Assembly (NCBI GenBank): GCA_037953625.1
Contig: CM075651.1
Span: forward strand, 153,342,001 to 153,406,000
Length of the DNA: 64,000 nucleotides
Direction: 5' to 3'
From: Crotalaria pallida
Lineage: Eukaryota > Streptophyta > Magnoliopsida > Fabales > Fabaceae
In this document: piece after piece, positions 12,390-23,918 of the stretch
Layout: every line of letters starts with the position of its first letter
How positions within the stretch are numbered: position 1 is the first letter of the stretch
The notes under the pieces: model-generated
Seen by the model: the letters and a program-made list of their open reading frames with translations, nothing else
Database searches by the model: none
What the model was told of the DNA's origin: nothing
Made by a program: the position numbers and the translations under genes

Positions 12390-14460
12390 ATTTATTTTTT
12401 ATTATATGCTTTCTGACACAGGCAATAGTCCAAACAAGTAAATAGTATTGGCAAAACGGGCGGGCGGGCGAGCATGGCAAGAGTCCGCACTTGACCCGCA
12501 AAAAATGCGGGTGGGCATGCCCGCCCGTTAAAATATTTAGTGCCTAATTTTCAAGCCCTGCCCTCGGCGGCCCGCATTTAAAAAATAAATTAAATTGATA
12601 TTTTTTTCTTTATTTTTAGCACAAATTTTTTAAAAAAAGTGCGGGCGGCGAAATGCCCGCAAATCGCCCGCAAATAATGTGTGACACTAAGGTGGTTTTA
12701 TTTATTTTTTTTAAATATTCAAGCCCGCGGGCCGCCCGCAAAAACTCGCCCACATTTAATTTTTTCGACAAAACTTGTGCCCTGCCCGCAAAAAATTGCG
12801 GGTGGGCAGACGTGGCCCGCGGGCCGCGGCTCGTTTTGCCAATACTACAAGTAAAATATAAAACAATGGTGTTTTTACCACGCATCGATTTTTGGTGCTC
12901 CGACTCTTTTTTTATTTTATTTTTTTTAATAAATCTAATATATTAAAAAATATGTTTTGAGTTTTCTGTGTTTTTTTATGTACATGTTTTTGTTATTTGG
13001 ATTTGAATATTTTTTATTATATGCTTCCTGACACGGGTAATGGTCCAAACAAGTAAAATATAAAACAAGAGTGCTTCTACCATGCACCGGTTTTTGATGC
13101 TCGACCTTTTTTTTATTTTAATAAATATAATATATTTAAAAAAATATGTTTTGGGTTTTCTGTGTTCTTTTTATGTACTTGTTTTTGTTATTTGAATTTG
13201 AATTTTTTTATTATATGCTTTCGGACACAGGTAATGGTTCAAACAAGTAAAATATAAAACAAGGGTGCTTCTACCATGCACCGGTTTTGTGTTCTTTTTA
13301 TGTACATGTTTTTGTTATTTAGATTTGATTTGATTTTTATTATATGCTTCCGGACAGTAATGGTTCAAACAACTAAATATAAAACAAGGGTGCTTCTACC
13401 ATGCACCGGTTTTTGGTGCTCCGACTCTTTTTTTATTTTATTTTTTTAATAAATCTAATATATTAAAAAAATATGCTTTGAGTTTTCTGTGTTCTTTTTA
13501 TGTATATTTTTTTGTTATTTGGAGTTTAACTTTTTTTTATTATATGCTTCCTGACACAGATAATGGTCCAAACAAGTAAAATATAAAACAATGATGCTTC
13601 TACCATGCACTGGTTTTTGGTGCTCCAACTCTTTTTTTTTATTTTAATAAATATAATATATTAAAAAAATATACTTTCGGTTTTCTTTGTTCTTTTTATG
13701 TACATGTTTTTGTTATTTGAATTGGATATTTTTTTATTATATACTTCCTGACACAAGTAATGACCCAAACAAGTAAAATATAAAACAACGGTGCTTCTAC
13801 TATGCATTGATTTTTGGTGCTCCGGCTCTTTTTTTTTATTTTAATAAATATTAAAAAATATGCTTTGTGTTTTCAGTGTTTTTTTTATGTACATGTTTTT
13901 GTTATTTGGATTTTAATTCTTTTTATTATATGCTTCCTGACACAAGTAATGGTCCAAACAAGTAAAATATAAAACAATGGTGCTTCTACCATACATTGGT
14001 TTTTGGTGCTCTGGCTTTTTTTTAATTTTTTTTATTTTAATAAATATAATAAATTAAAAAAATATGCTTTGGGTTTTCTGTGTTCTTTTTATGTACATGT
14101 TTTTGTTATTTGGATTTGAATTTTTTTATTATATGCTTCCTGACACAGGTAATGGTCCAAACAAGTAGAATATAAAACAAGGGTGCTTCTACCGCCATAC
14201 ACCGATTTTTGGTGCTCTGACTCTTTTATTTATTTATTTTTTTATAAATCTAATATATTAAAAAAAAATATGTTTTGGGTTTTCTAGTGTTCTTTTTATG
14301 TACATGATTTTGTTATTTGGATTTGAATTTTTTTATTATATGTTTCCTGACACAGATAATGGTTCAATCTAGTAAAATATAAAACAAGGTCGTGCTTCTA
14401 ACATGCACCGATTTTTGATCCTCCTGCTTTTTTTTATTTTAATAAATCTAATATATTGAA
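12390..14460. repeat. Tandem repeat array, ~195-bp unit, nine copies
   Basis: Each unit contains TTATATGCTTCCTGACACAG, then a run containing AAACAAGTAAAATATAAAAC, then GCTTCTACCATGCACCGG, a TTTTATTTT block and TTTTTATGTACATG. The first landmark recurs near 12415, 13031, 13225, 13355, 13553, 13750, 13937, 14140 and 14350. Spacing is 187-210 bp, except one shortened unit of about 130 bp and one unit expanded to 616 bp by the hAT insertion at 12443. It is non-coding. Confidence 0.9.
12443..12847. mobile_element. Non-autonomous hAT inserted in tandem array
   Basis: A 405-bp element with a near-perfect terminal inverted repeat TAGTATTGGCAAAACG and an exact 8-bp duplication CAAGTAAA (12435-12442 and 12848-12855). 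Both ends are packed with GCGGGCGG and GCCCGC motifs. The duplication is part of the tandem-repeat unit, so the insertion is younger than the array. The overlapping frames across it are compositional artefacts. Confidence 0.9.
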
Positions 14461-15670
14461 AAAATATTCTTTAACTAATATGAATTACAACTTTATAAAG
14501 TTTTATCAATTTCGTATTTCTTTCCGTGGTTGGGGTCTAGTTATGATTAAAAAAAAAAAAGAACCATTTCCTTTACCTATTAATGTAACTCCTAGGAACT
14601 TGGAAGTAAGGAACTATGTAGCTAAGAGGGGAATTCTTTACCTATTACAATAACTAAGTTCTCTTTGTTAAACTCAATTGAAAATGTCAGGTAAGAAAAA
14701 AAGAAAGAGCGAGCTGATTTTAGAATCCCACATAAAGCAACGTGGGAACTAATTTCCATAAATGATCAAACCCCATAAAATGAAACGTGGCATGCTTTTA
14801 GGGAGCGAGCTGCTCTTTGTTTTCTTGTAGTGTTTCACTATCAACTACTCCGTGATACGAGCTAGGTGATAAATAATGCATTATTGGAATAAAATAGGTG
14901 AGTGGTTTTTGTCTTCCCTTTCTGGTTCATCGTAGGTAGACTAGGATTTTCACTTATCAAATGTTTGAGGAGATATGTTGTTCCATTACCTGCAATTAGA
15001 ATCTGAAGCAAGCAAGAAAATCTTATGTTGGGATAGCAAGTAAAAGGATACTAATTTGAGCGGACATGAAGTTGAAGAATATCTTGGTTCTTTTTTTCTT
15101 TTTTGCTTTACTTGAAAAAAATTCAAAGTGATTTTATATAACAAACAAAAACTATCAGTTTCTACACTATTGCCTGCATTTTGTGGGGATCTAAAACTAG
15201 AGGCTCTTCATCAAGGATTATTTGCCCAACTTCTAGGAAGACACATTATTTAATGACACATACATTAAAATCCGGTACAAACTAGTATAAAAACTTCTAC
15301 TACATTCTAAGAAAGGTTTATTTAACAAGCTTGCTATTTGGCTAGGTTCAAAGGTTCCTTAAATTTCCATTAGAAAGGGAACACAAAATCTATTTCACTA
15401 CTAATTGTAATCAATCATTTGGATGATGGAATCAGACAATATCCAGAAACCCCTCACATAGACATATAGTATAAGTTCAAATTTGTTGATCACATCTTTA
15501 GTATAAAGATTTGCTCGCTTAATTACCGAGGAAAATATTTTGAATGGTAGCACTTCTCTCACCTTAACGTCCACCCTGCAGATCATATTACGCACACTAT
15601 CAGCCATGTGACTTTTGAAGATTTTGAATAATATAAGTATATTAACCATCATCATTTGGAAAAAAAAAAA
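14461..15670. other. Intergenic, no gene recognised
   Basis: Two small frames (14456-14653 plus, 15401-15688 minus) show no motif. No repeat ends were identified. Confidence 0.45.
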
Positions 15671-15673
15671 AAA

Positions 15674-16070
15674 GGCCAAATCACTCATCTAGCCCTTTAT
15701 CTTATTTTTTTATCATATTGGTTTCTCACGTTTCTTTTTATTATCAATTTAATCCCTACCGAATCACTATTCATCTTACATACAAGGACCAATATGATTC
15801 GACACTTATCATTTCTTTTTCTAACTATGCCATTTGATCCCGACCGAGTCCCTATTCATCCTACATACATGGACCAATATGGTTCGATACTTATCATTTC
15901 TTTTTCTAACGACGCAAATATGAATCAATATAATAATATGATATTGATAAGTAGGATGAACAATGACTCATGAATCAATTTAATAATGAAAAAAAATGTG
16001 AGGAATCGATATGATAAAAAAAATAAAGGACCAATTTGTAAATAAAAAATAAAGAGACCAAATGAGTATT
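15674..16070. mobile_element. Foldback (inverted-repeat) element
   Basis: The left half (GGCCAAATCACTCAT, ATCATATTGGTTTCTCACG) is complementary to the right half (CGATATGATAAAAAAA, AGAGACCAAATGAG). The interior contains two tandem copies of a roughly 80-bp segment with ACATACA-GGACCAATATG and CTTATCATTTCTTTTTCTAA. The layout suggests a Mutator-like foldback MITE. Target duplications are unclear. Confidence 0.6.
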
Positions 16071-18363
16071 TGTTTGTTTTTACAATGTTTGTACCTATGT
16101 GATCATCAACAGCATAAGCATTATTGCGCATGCTATATTGAGATTCCAAATATTTTTTTATCATAAAATGATTTTTTTTTAAAAAAAGGTTATCCTTAAA
16201 TACAAAATTGAATGATGCATAAATAAGACAACACAACTTAAATTACTAACCACCCCATGATCAAGGATGCTGGCCTTATCTTGATATTTCAGTCTGGCTG
16301 GTTGAGATACTGTATGTTCATGACCATGTGGTAGATGAGCATATATAATATGAAACGTTTTACATATTGCATTTGCATTGCATGCTTCTCTGACCGCTCA
16401 ACACTCAATACCGACAGCCAAGCAGCAAAAATCAGTGCAAAAGAGGAGATCATCATAGAATCCACTAGGAAAATATTGCTAAGGAGTAAGAAGTGTGTTC
16501 CCCTTTTCATGAACAAAGTTTGTTGCTGGTAACTTATTAGTGGTTCTGTTGTTTCATGCCCTGTTTGGGAAAAGGAAGGAAAATTTTTTGTAGGACATTC
16601 TTGGCATTTTACTTATTAGTGCATGTTTCTCATTGTAAATATGGAAGTAGAATATCAATTGGAACTCTGCATCTTCATCCAAAAACATTAGTTCCTTGAT
16701 ATATAGTTAAATCGCAAAAAAGAAATAAAGCACAACTGAGGCAAGTAGCTCTCCTCACTTCATATGATCAGGTATAATTTTCTGTATATCTAAAATATAA
16801 TCGAGGCTTCAATGTATTCCCACACGCCCCAAATAAAACACTCTATAATCACGTGGTCTTGGAGGAGTCTTAGCTTGTTTATGTTCATGATAATAATTTA
16901 AAAAGTAGTCTCTTGTCTATCAAATGATGGAGACGATATCAGATACCAAAAAAAAAAAAGAAAAAAATAAAATAAAAATATATACAACCCTTTTCAAAAA
17001 AAAAAAAAAAGGATTTGTTTCTAATCATTCAAATATGATAAGGAAATGAAAACAGTTTCTTAGAAATCTGAGGAAAAACACATGTGAGAACTGTATCTTC
17101 CAGGGTTGATATGCAAACAAATTAAACATGGCATGGCATGCTTTATGGGTGCTGTTTGTTTTTCTTGTCTTTGGAGAAGTAAAGGTGAAGTCAATTACTA
17201 CTACAGTACTACATTTGAAATGCATATCGCTCCGGGAAGTGAAACCTGATGATTGAATAACGCAATGGTCACATACACCCCACACTGAAAGACGATGTGA
17301 ATATTATATATATAAATTATAAATGTTCTTCGATCTATTTCCCATTTTATGGTTCAAGGAATGTAGACTAGAATTTGTGCAGACTACTTACGAAACTGTG
17401 ACATGTTTCCATAGTCTCAACTTGTATCTCTTTAGTTAGAGCAAGCAGTTTTTTAAATCTGGATTTCAATTACCTTCAAGGAGCTAGTCATATGATGTAA
17501 CATTTCATTTTTGTGTGTGACATTTGCTTGAAGGGAAAGGAACCGTTATGCACTTAGTTCCTTACCCACAATCGATCGACATGACAAAAAATGAATAAAT
17601 CTAGATTTCATTCATGGAGAGAATAAATGGGTGTTTCTTAATCAATCATAGAATCATCGACATTTAAATTTAGAGAAGTTCTTCAAAATGATGCTTTTAT
17701 CACTTATTTTGATGTATCATTCTAATTTTATATGTGAAATTGTTTTTTGCCCTTATTTCAATAGTTTGCTTGCTTTCTTCACCTAATTAAATTGGTGTTC
17801 ATATGGACCATCCACCCTCACAGTAATATTTCACTAGCATTGATATCAGTCCCCACAATCCCCACTACAACTTTTTTTCCACAAGCATCTTCATCACTGT
17901 CAAATCCAACCTCATGCCTTCATCTTTAAAAATCAACAACATGTTTAAGGTGATGGGTGTAGGTGACAGCAACAATGATGATTGTCGTAATTTGAGATGG
18001 TGGATGAAGAAGATAGCAATGGTAGCTATTGTTTTAGTTGCTAAGATTGCTATAGAAGATGATAAGTTGTGGTGGATTAAAATAACAAGGTCAAAGTTGT
18101 CATTCCATTTTTTTTTTCAATATCAACCCTCAAATATTTTAATTAAGATATCAATGGTGATGAAAAAGGGAACAAGGAATTAAAAAACTCAAATGGGAGT
18201 ATTGAAAAATCACCCATAAATCAATTTTTTTTGGGTTTTTTATGGGTTAAGGATGATTATCCCATAAATGAAAAAAGATCATGAGAAATAATACTTTGAA
18301 TATTTCAAAAGTTTAAATTTTTTTATATTTTTAAAAAATTATTTATTTATCCTCAATTATAAC
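16071..18363. other. Intergenic, no gene recognised
   Basis: Small frames at 16289-16532, 17025-17285 and 17914-18183 carry no motif I recognise. The remainder is AT-rich. Confidence 0.45.
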
Positions 18364-18381
18364 TTTAGGATTGAGGTAGTT

Positions 18382-18957
18382 TTTTTAAAGGAAAATATGC
18401 AGTTCATTCAATACAATAGAAGAAGACATCCCAAAATCGAAAATCGGTCTCTAACATGATATTCAACAGCTTTTATCTCCAAGATAACAATCTCATCAAT
18501 GCCGGAAGTAAGCACATTTCGGCGACAAGGAATCTCAAATTTGTAGAGATGGAGCCATTGGACAAAATTCAAGTCAGAAGTCGAAAAACTGTCTCTGCTA
18601 TTATTCTTCCAATTATTTGAAAAAAGAGGATGGTCATAAAATCTGGAAACTAACACAAAGCACAGACCTTTCCAAAATAAAAACATCCAAAACAACTAAA
18701 GAATAACACTTATTTATATAACAAAACAACTTGCACAAAGGCAAGAATGAAACCCAGAAAACTGGGGCTGAAAACCGCACACCCTCTAAATGATGGGGAA
18801 GGAGTTTCCCTCTCCTTCTACCGCTATCTCTTATTGATAAAACAAGAAAAGCAAAAAATTAAAAAAGCAAATAGAAGGGAGCGAGGAAGACTGAAAAAAT
18901 CTAGAGAGATGGCAGAGCCTCTCTCTCTCAAATTAGGGCCGGCTGTTTTGTTATGTG
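18382..18957 (-). mobile_element. Retroposed sequence with 18-bp target duplication
   Basis: A 576-bp insertion bounded by a perfect 18-bp direct repeat TTTAGGATTGAGGTAGTT (18364-18381 and 18958-18975). On the minus strand it ends in an A run (the T run at 18382-18386). The minus strand contains a 95-codon frame (18408-18695) with no recognised domain, and its 5' part is CT-rich like a transcript leader. It is either a processed retrocopy of a cellular transcript or the 3' end of a LINE; the sequence alone does not decide. Confidence 0.75.
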
Positions 18958-18975
18958 TTTAGGATTGAGGTAGTT

Positions 18976-20019
18976 GAGATTAACAAAATTCATTTTTTAA
19001 ATAAAAAATTAGTCTAAAATCCTCCAATTATATATGACATATTTTATAAGATGATAATTGCCTCATCGATTATATTAATTTATAAATAATGTGCGTCACA
19101 CTTATAACATTTTAGGTTAATTTTGTTACGATGATATATCATTGATTTTATTATTTTTTATTTTTTTTTTTGGCATTTGCTCTAATGAAATGAGACAATA
19201 TTAATAGGTGAGAATAGGTTAGTAGTAGCACATTAGGGAGTATGACCTAACCTTTTTAAATTTTTATGGTCTATGCAACCTTTACCTATTGATTGAATAT
19301 AAGTTCTCCATGACGGGTGCGATTTGAATATCTGATATTCCCATCTAAATAAAAAAAAAAAAAATCTGATATGCAAATAAAATTTATTAACCTAAAGGTC
19401 ACGTCAAATGTGTGAATTAATAACTATTATTGCGTTCAATTTCTTTGGTTTTTTTTTTTTAACTTAACCTCAATCTTGAGATTAAAAAATTCAAATAAAA
19501 TAAACATGTATAAAAAAAATCAAATAAATAATTGTCAAATTATTAAATTAGTATATATAAATATATTTTAAATTAAAGTTCTTATAATAGATGAAGTTAA
19601 AAAAAATCCTTTTTTCACATCAATATCTTTGGCTTTGTGGAAAAATGAATTATTACGAAATTTATGTCATTTAGCATCCTCATAACAAATATCATCACAT
19701 ACATGTCATCAGCAGTATTTTTAAACAACATCAAAGATCATAAAAAGAATGGTTTAAAACCCTATTAAATCACATTATCAGCAATCATCTTAGATCAATG
19801 CTTCTGGACCATATTCGCTTTCGATGACCAAAACAGGAGATATTATTCATTGATATATATACTCGATTACCATGTCATACGTGATTTAATGATTTAAGCC
19901 AATAATTATCTAATACATAATATAAATAATTATCCAATATCCACTCACTTTATATTTTTTATTTTTATTTTATTTTTTTACATAACAAATTATGATTGTC
20001 TTGAGACATATCCCAAAAC
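18976..20019. other. AT-rich intergenic, nothing recognised
   Basis: Homopolymer-rich AT sequence with no gene or bounded repeat seen. Confidence 0.5.
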
Positions 20020-20037
20020 AGACGAAGCTCTCGCATA

Positions 20038-20202
20038 CCAATGAGCTGTTGGTGCAGTGGTGCCAGGACTGCATTTGATAGGGCGAACCACGGTTCGATC
20101 CTCCGCAACAACGTTGGGAGAGAAGTAAAACCTTAACCCCGGGACCCCCTCGAACTGGATTAGTCGGCCCAGTGGGCCGGATACCAGGGTGCAAACCAAA
20201 AA
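20038..20202 (+). mobile_element. tRNA-derived SINE
   Basis: Flanked by an 18-bp perfect duplication AGACGAAGCTCTCGCATA (20020-20037 and 20203-20220). The A box region is TGTTGGTGCAGTGG and the B box is GGTTCGATCC at 20092-20101. A GC-rich body (GGATTAGTCGGCCC...GGGCCGGATACC) ends in a short A-rich tail. This 3' body type is shared with the SINE at 143. The exact duplication indicates a fairly recent insertion. Confidence 0.92.
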
Positions 20203-20455
20203 AGACGAAGCTCTCGCATATTGTTGCAAAAGGCAAAATCAAACTGTTATTCTTTGTATATATTTTCCACCTTTCGGCTGCCGAGTTTAATTAATATTTG
20301 CATCCCGTAAAGTTTAAACAGCATAACGAAGATAATAGTATATTTTTTGTCCAGTTCTGACAAACTCTGATTCTAGAAGGCCGATAGAAAATCAAATAAG
20401 CAGGCGGGTTGCGCGCAGTGGATTCTCCTTCCTACAGGATAAGTATTATTTATAA

Positions 20456-21246
20456 GGTTTAAATATCAAAATGGTCTCCGTAAAAGTTGATTTTTTTGAA
20501 ATTGGTCTTTATAAAAAAAAATTCTTTTGATATTGGTCCATACATTTATAAAACATTTTAGCTTTGGTTCCTCTTATTAAATTTTGGTCTCCATGATTAT
20601 GTTGGTAGTTTGTTTTGGTCCCTATATTATTAGATTTGATAGATTTTGGTTCCTCTATTATTAAATTTTAATTTATAGGTTTTGGTCCCTCTACTATCAC
20701 GGTTTTTAAATTGGTTGTTTGATGTAATAGAAGTTGTTTTTTTAGCCTTGAGAATTAATGCAAAATATCACTCTTAATTGGTCATAGAATATGCCCCTCC
20801 GTCCCTAAATATAAAGCCTCTTCGGGGGATTTCACGTCCATTAAGAAAGTAGAATAATTTAGTTAATTGTATTGGAAATGTGAATTTTTGATATCTAATT
20901 TCAAAATTACCCCTATTAATATTATTGGGAATCTAAAAAATGCTAAATAAATAGAGGTGTTTGTGGAAAAAAGTAATTAATGATCATTGAAAATTGGTAT
21001 GGGACTTTATAAATAGGGACAAAATAAAAGTGTCAAGAGAGATTTATATTCAGGGACGGATGGACTAATACATTTCATTTTCGATATTTTTCATCCATGT
21101 AGGGACCGAAACTAAAACGTTTTGTAAATGCAGGGACCAAAACCAAAACGTTTTATAAATGCAGGGACCAAAACCAAAACTTTTATTTTACAGAGACCAA
21201 TTTCAAAAATGTCAATATTTATAAGGACCATTTTGGTATCTAAGCC
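20456..21246. mobile_element. Mutator-like MITE with nested Stowaway
   Basis: Bounded by a perfect 9-bp duplication TATTTATAA (20447-20455 and 21247-21255). The ends form a long inverted repeat: GGTTTAAATATCAAAATGGT at the left pairs with ACCATTTTGGTATCTAAGCC at the right, and further inside TTTGGTCCCT pairs with AGGGACCAAAA. There is no transposase. A nested 274-bp MITE (20792-21065) accounts for about a third of its length. Confidence 0.85.
20792..21065 (+). mobile_element. Stowaway-type MITE nested in Mutator-like element
   Basis: Runs from the CCCCTCCGTCCCTAAATATA end to CAGGGACGGATGGAC, with TA flanks. The interior is family 1 (TTTCACGTCCATTAAGAAAG, then CCCCTATTAATATTATTGGG). Confidence 0.85.
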
Positions 21247-21255
21247 TATTTATAA

Positions 21256-22759
21256 TACTGTACAGAAGGGAGATTCTTTGATTTTTTTTATAGTTATCTT
21301 TCAATACTTCATTTTAATTATATTATTGATCTAATAATAAAAAACTTTGATTGAGATTAAAACGTTAAATAATGATAAATTTTAATATTGATGTTAAGAT
21401 AAGTAAAAAGGATAATTTTTTGATGCTTCCATTTTAGTTTTGTTTCAATACTCCATTTTCATGGTACCAATGGGCGATTCTTCAATATTCCCCTTTAAAT
21501 TGTTTAATTCATATTCTCGTTTTTTATCATCATTAATATATTAATTAAAATATTTGAGAGTTGAGTTTGAAAGAAGAAAAAAACAAAATGACAACTTTGC
21601 GTTTTAGTTTTAACTCATTACAATCTATCATCATCTTCATCGGCAACCATCACAACTATAGCGATCGTAACCATTGGTACCACCTCTGCCCACCACTTCA
21701 AACTGCGGTGGCCACCATCGTTGCTACCACCTCACCGGCAACCATAACAACTATATCATTATGAGTAGGGTGAATGGTGTTGGACTAATTATAGTAAAGT
21801 AGAAGTGAATGAAATTTGAGATTAAAAACAATGCTAAAATAAATTTCATGAAAAAAATTAAAAGGGATGAATGAATATCATTTTTTTTAATTCAATAAAC
21901 ATATCATATTCCCATATGATTTTTTTAAAGATTTGTTTAATTTATTATATGCATTTGATTCATAGATTAGAAAAATCGACTACACAAATATTAATATAAT
22001 AACATATAGTTACTTTTTTAATCACTTTCTCTGCGCAGTTTTTTTTTTATAAATAATTTTCCAAGTAAATAGGTTGTAGGAAAGTTGTGTGAACAAATCA
22101 AAGAGGAAACCAACGTATGAATACACACCTAACGGTAATAATTACTAATAGTTAAGACATAGTAAGTTAAGAGTTTTTTTAATTTTTGATACATATATAC
22201 ATGCATGAGATAAATAATCATTTTTGAACAATATTTATTTTTTAATCCATTAAGTATAATAGTATACCATTTTACATAAAAATTAATTCTTTTTCCAATT
22301 TGTTTGTCATAATATATATTATGGGTTATTGTTGCACATGTACCAATCAAACCGTGTTATTTGGTCGTGCTTGGGTTAACCTAATTCGACTTCAGGTAAT
22401 GATTATGTCAAAGCATTGGTATAATTCGGATTTCAAATTTGTTGTTTAGCCCTTATGTTTTTTTGTGTTTATTGGAATTAGCTTGATTGTACTTAATTTT
22501 TTTGTCGACTCTACTTAGTTAGATATAACAATTTGTGCTTCTCGATAATGCTCAAATCAATCCGATTCGGATTCCGACCATAACTGTGCTGGTCAAAAAA
22601 GTATAAATGTAATTCAAGCTCCAAATTTATTATCTATATACTTATATATTTGTATGCTTATTTGAACCGGTTGGATGACATCGTTCTTTTTTTGTGGGCT
22701 ATAATATAAATGGAATAATAAGAGTCGGATTCTGGTTAAACCAGATCCACGTACCGGTT

Positions 22760-22822
<63 letters not shown>

Positions 22823-23530
22823 GGAATAAACAAAGACGCAATGGGAACACGCGGCAATGTTAAACACGCAAGGGATTGGAATGCCGACTTGGAATGAAGG
22901 ACCATAACATTTGTCATCGAATCTTCACATGGGTGCTTCAGATGTTGGAAATGCATTCAATGGCATACACACTACATGTTACATATACATGGGCAAGGAT
23001 ATTGGTATTTTAATGCAGTTATTAATATTATAATTTTAAATTTGTAACAAAAAAAAATTGATATCTTAAAAATTTAATAAGAGTAAACTTATAAAGTTAT
23101 AACGCATGCATACGAAAGGAAAAAAAAATGGCAATAGGTATATTAAACTACTATTAACCCATCCTGCATATATAGTCAGCAAATTTAATTGGATTCAGGA
23201 AAGTCAATGTTACACTCGTGCAAATTTCCTGCATAAGATTTTTTTTTCTTTTTCAAAATGTACAGTCCTTTAATTTATTTTGATAGGGTCTAAAACTTTA
23301 AGATAATGTGGACCATGATATGGTATCATGGATCTGAAACTATTCAAAGAGAAAAAAACAAGGTTAGATTTTTATTATATGTAATTTTTTTTAAGGGAAA
23401 GAAAAAAAACTGTTGCCATTAAACCTTGATCGATTTTAATTGTGTTCACTTTATGTCATACAGCTTTAATACTTGAAATGATTAAATTACCAAAAACAAA
23501 ACAGGTTGGAATACTATTTCTATTTAAACT
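21256..23530. other. Intergenic, no gene recognised
   Basis: AT-rich. A 67-codon frame at 21561-21764 (+) is rich in Thr/His and shows no domain. The (AT)n tract listed separately interrupts the stretch. Confidence 0.45.
22763..22819. repeat. (AT)n microsatellite
   Basis: About 57 bp of uninterrupted AT dinucleotides, which produce spurious Ile/Tyr frames on both strands. Confidence 0.95.
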
Positions 23531-23534
23531 TTTA

Positions 23535-23575
23535 CTAGGAAAATTGCCCGTGAGATGCACGGGTCTTAAATTTTG
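23535..23575 (+). mobile_element. Helitron-like CCCGTG/CACGGG hairpin motif
   Basis: AAAATTGCCCGTGAGATGCACGGGTC has a 6-bp stem CCCGTG/CACGGG and resembles the subterminal region of many plant Helitrons. I could not find the TC start or a CTRR end, so only the motif is claimed. It lies just before the tandem repeat at 23919. Confidence 0.4.
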
Positions 23576-23918
23576 CTATCCTCCCCATTTTTCTTGAAGG
23601 GCTTTCCATTTGTTCAAACATTAAACATTAATTTTATTTACGTGTGATTGAATAAATTGAAAGGAAGGCTTTCATGATCAACATATTATAAAAAAAGAAA
23701 TATTGTGTTAAATATCAACACAATATTGAAGAAATATTATTATACACACACGTTTACAGTTATTTGGGCATCAAAGAGATAATTTAAAGCAAGAAAGAGG
23801 ATTCGTGTCAGCATCCAGAATTGGGTAAAAATGCCAACATCTTGCATGTTACAACTTACAACAACTTTTGTGAGACAACTTGAAGCATTTTGATACCCAA
23901 AAAAAAATATAATAATAA

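Noticed and set aside
12616..12946. Overlapping frames on both strands near 12.6-12.9 kb
   Set aside because: They span the GC-rich ends of a hAT element with exact duplications; the open reading is compositional.
20020..20220. Possible tRNA gene (B box GGTTCGATCC)
   Set aside because: There is no acceptor stem or full cloverleaf. Target duplications and an A tail make it a SINE. The same applies at 143, 8948 and 40329.
19970..20242. Two minus-strand frames of 79-90 codons
   Set aside because: They lie across a SINE and its duplications, and one even reads through both duplicated flanks.
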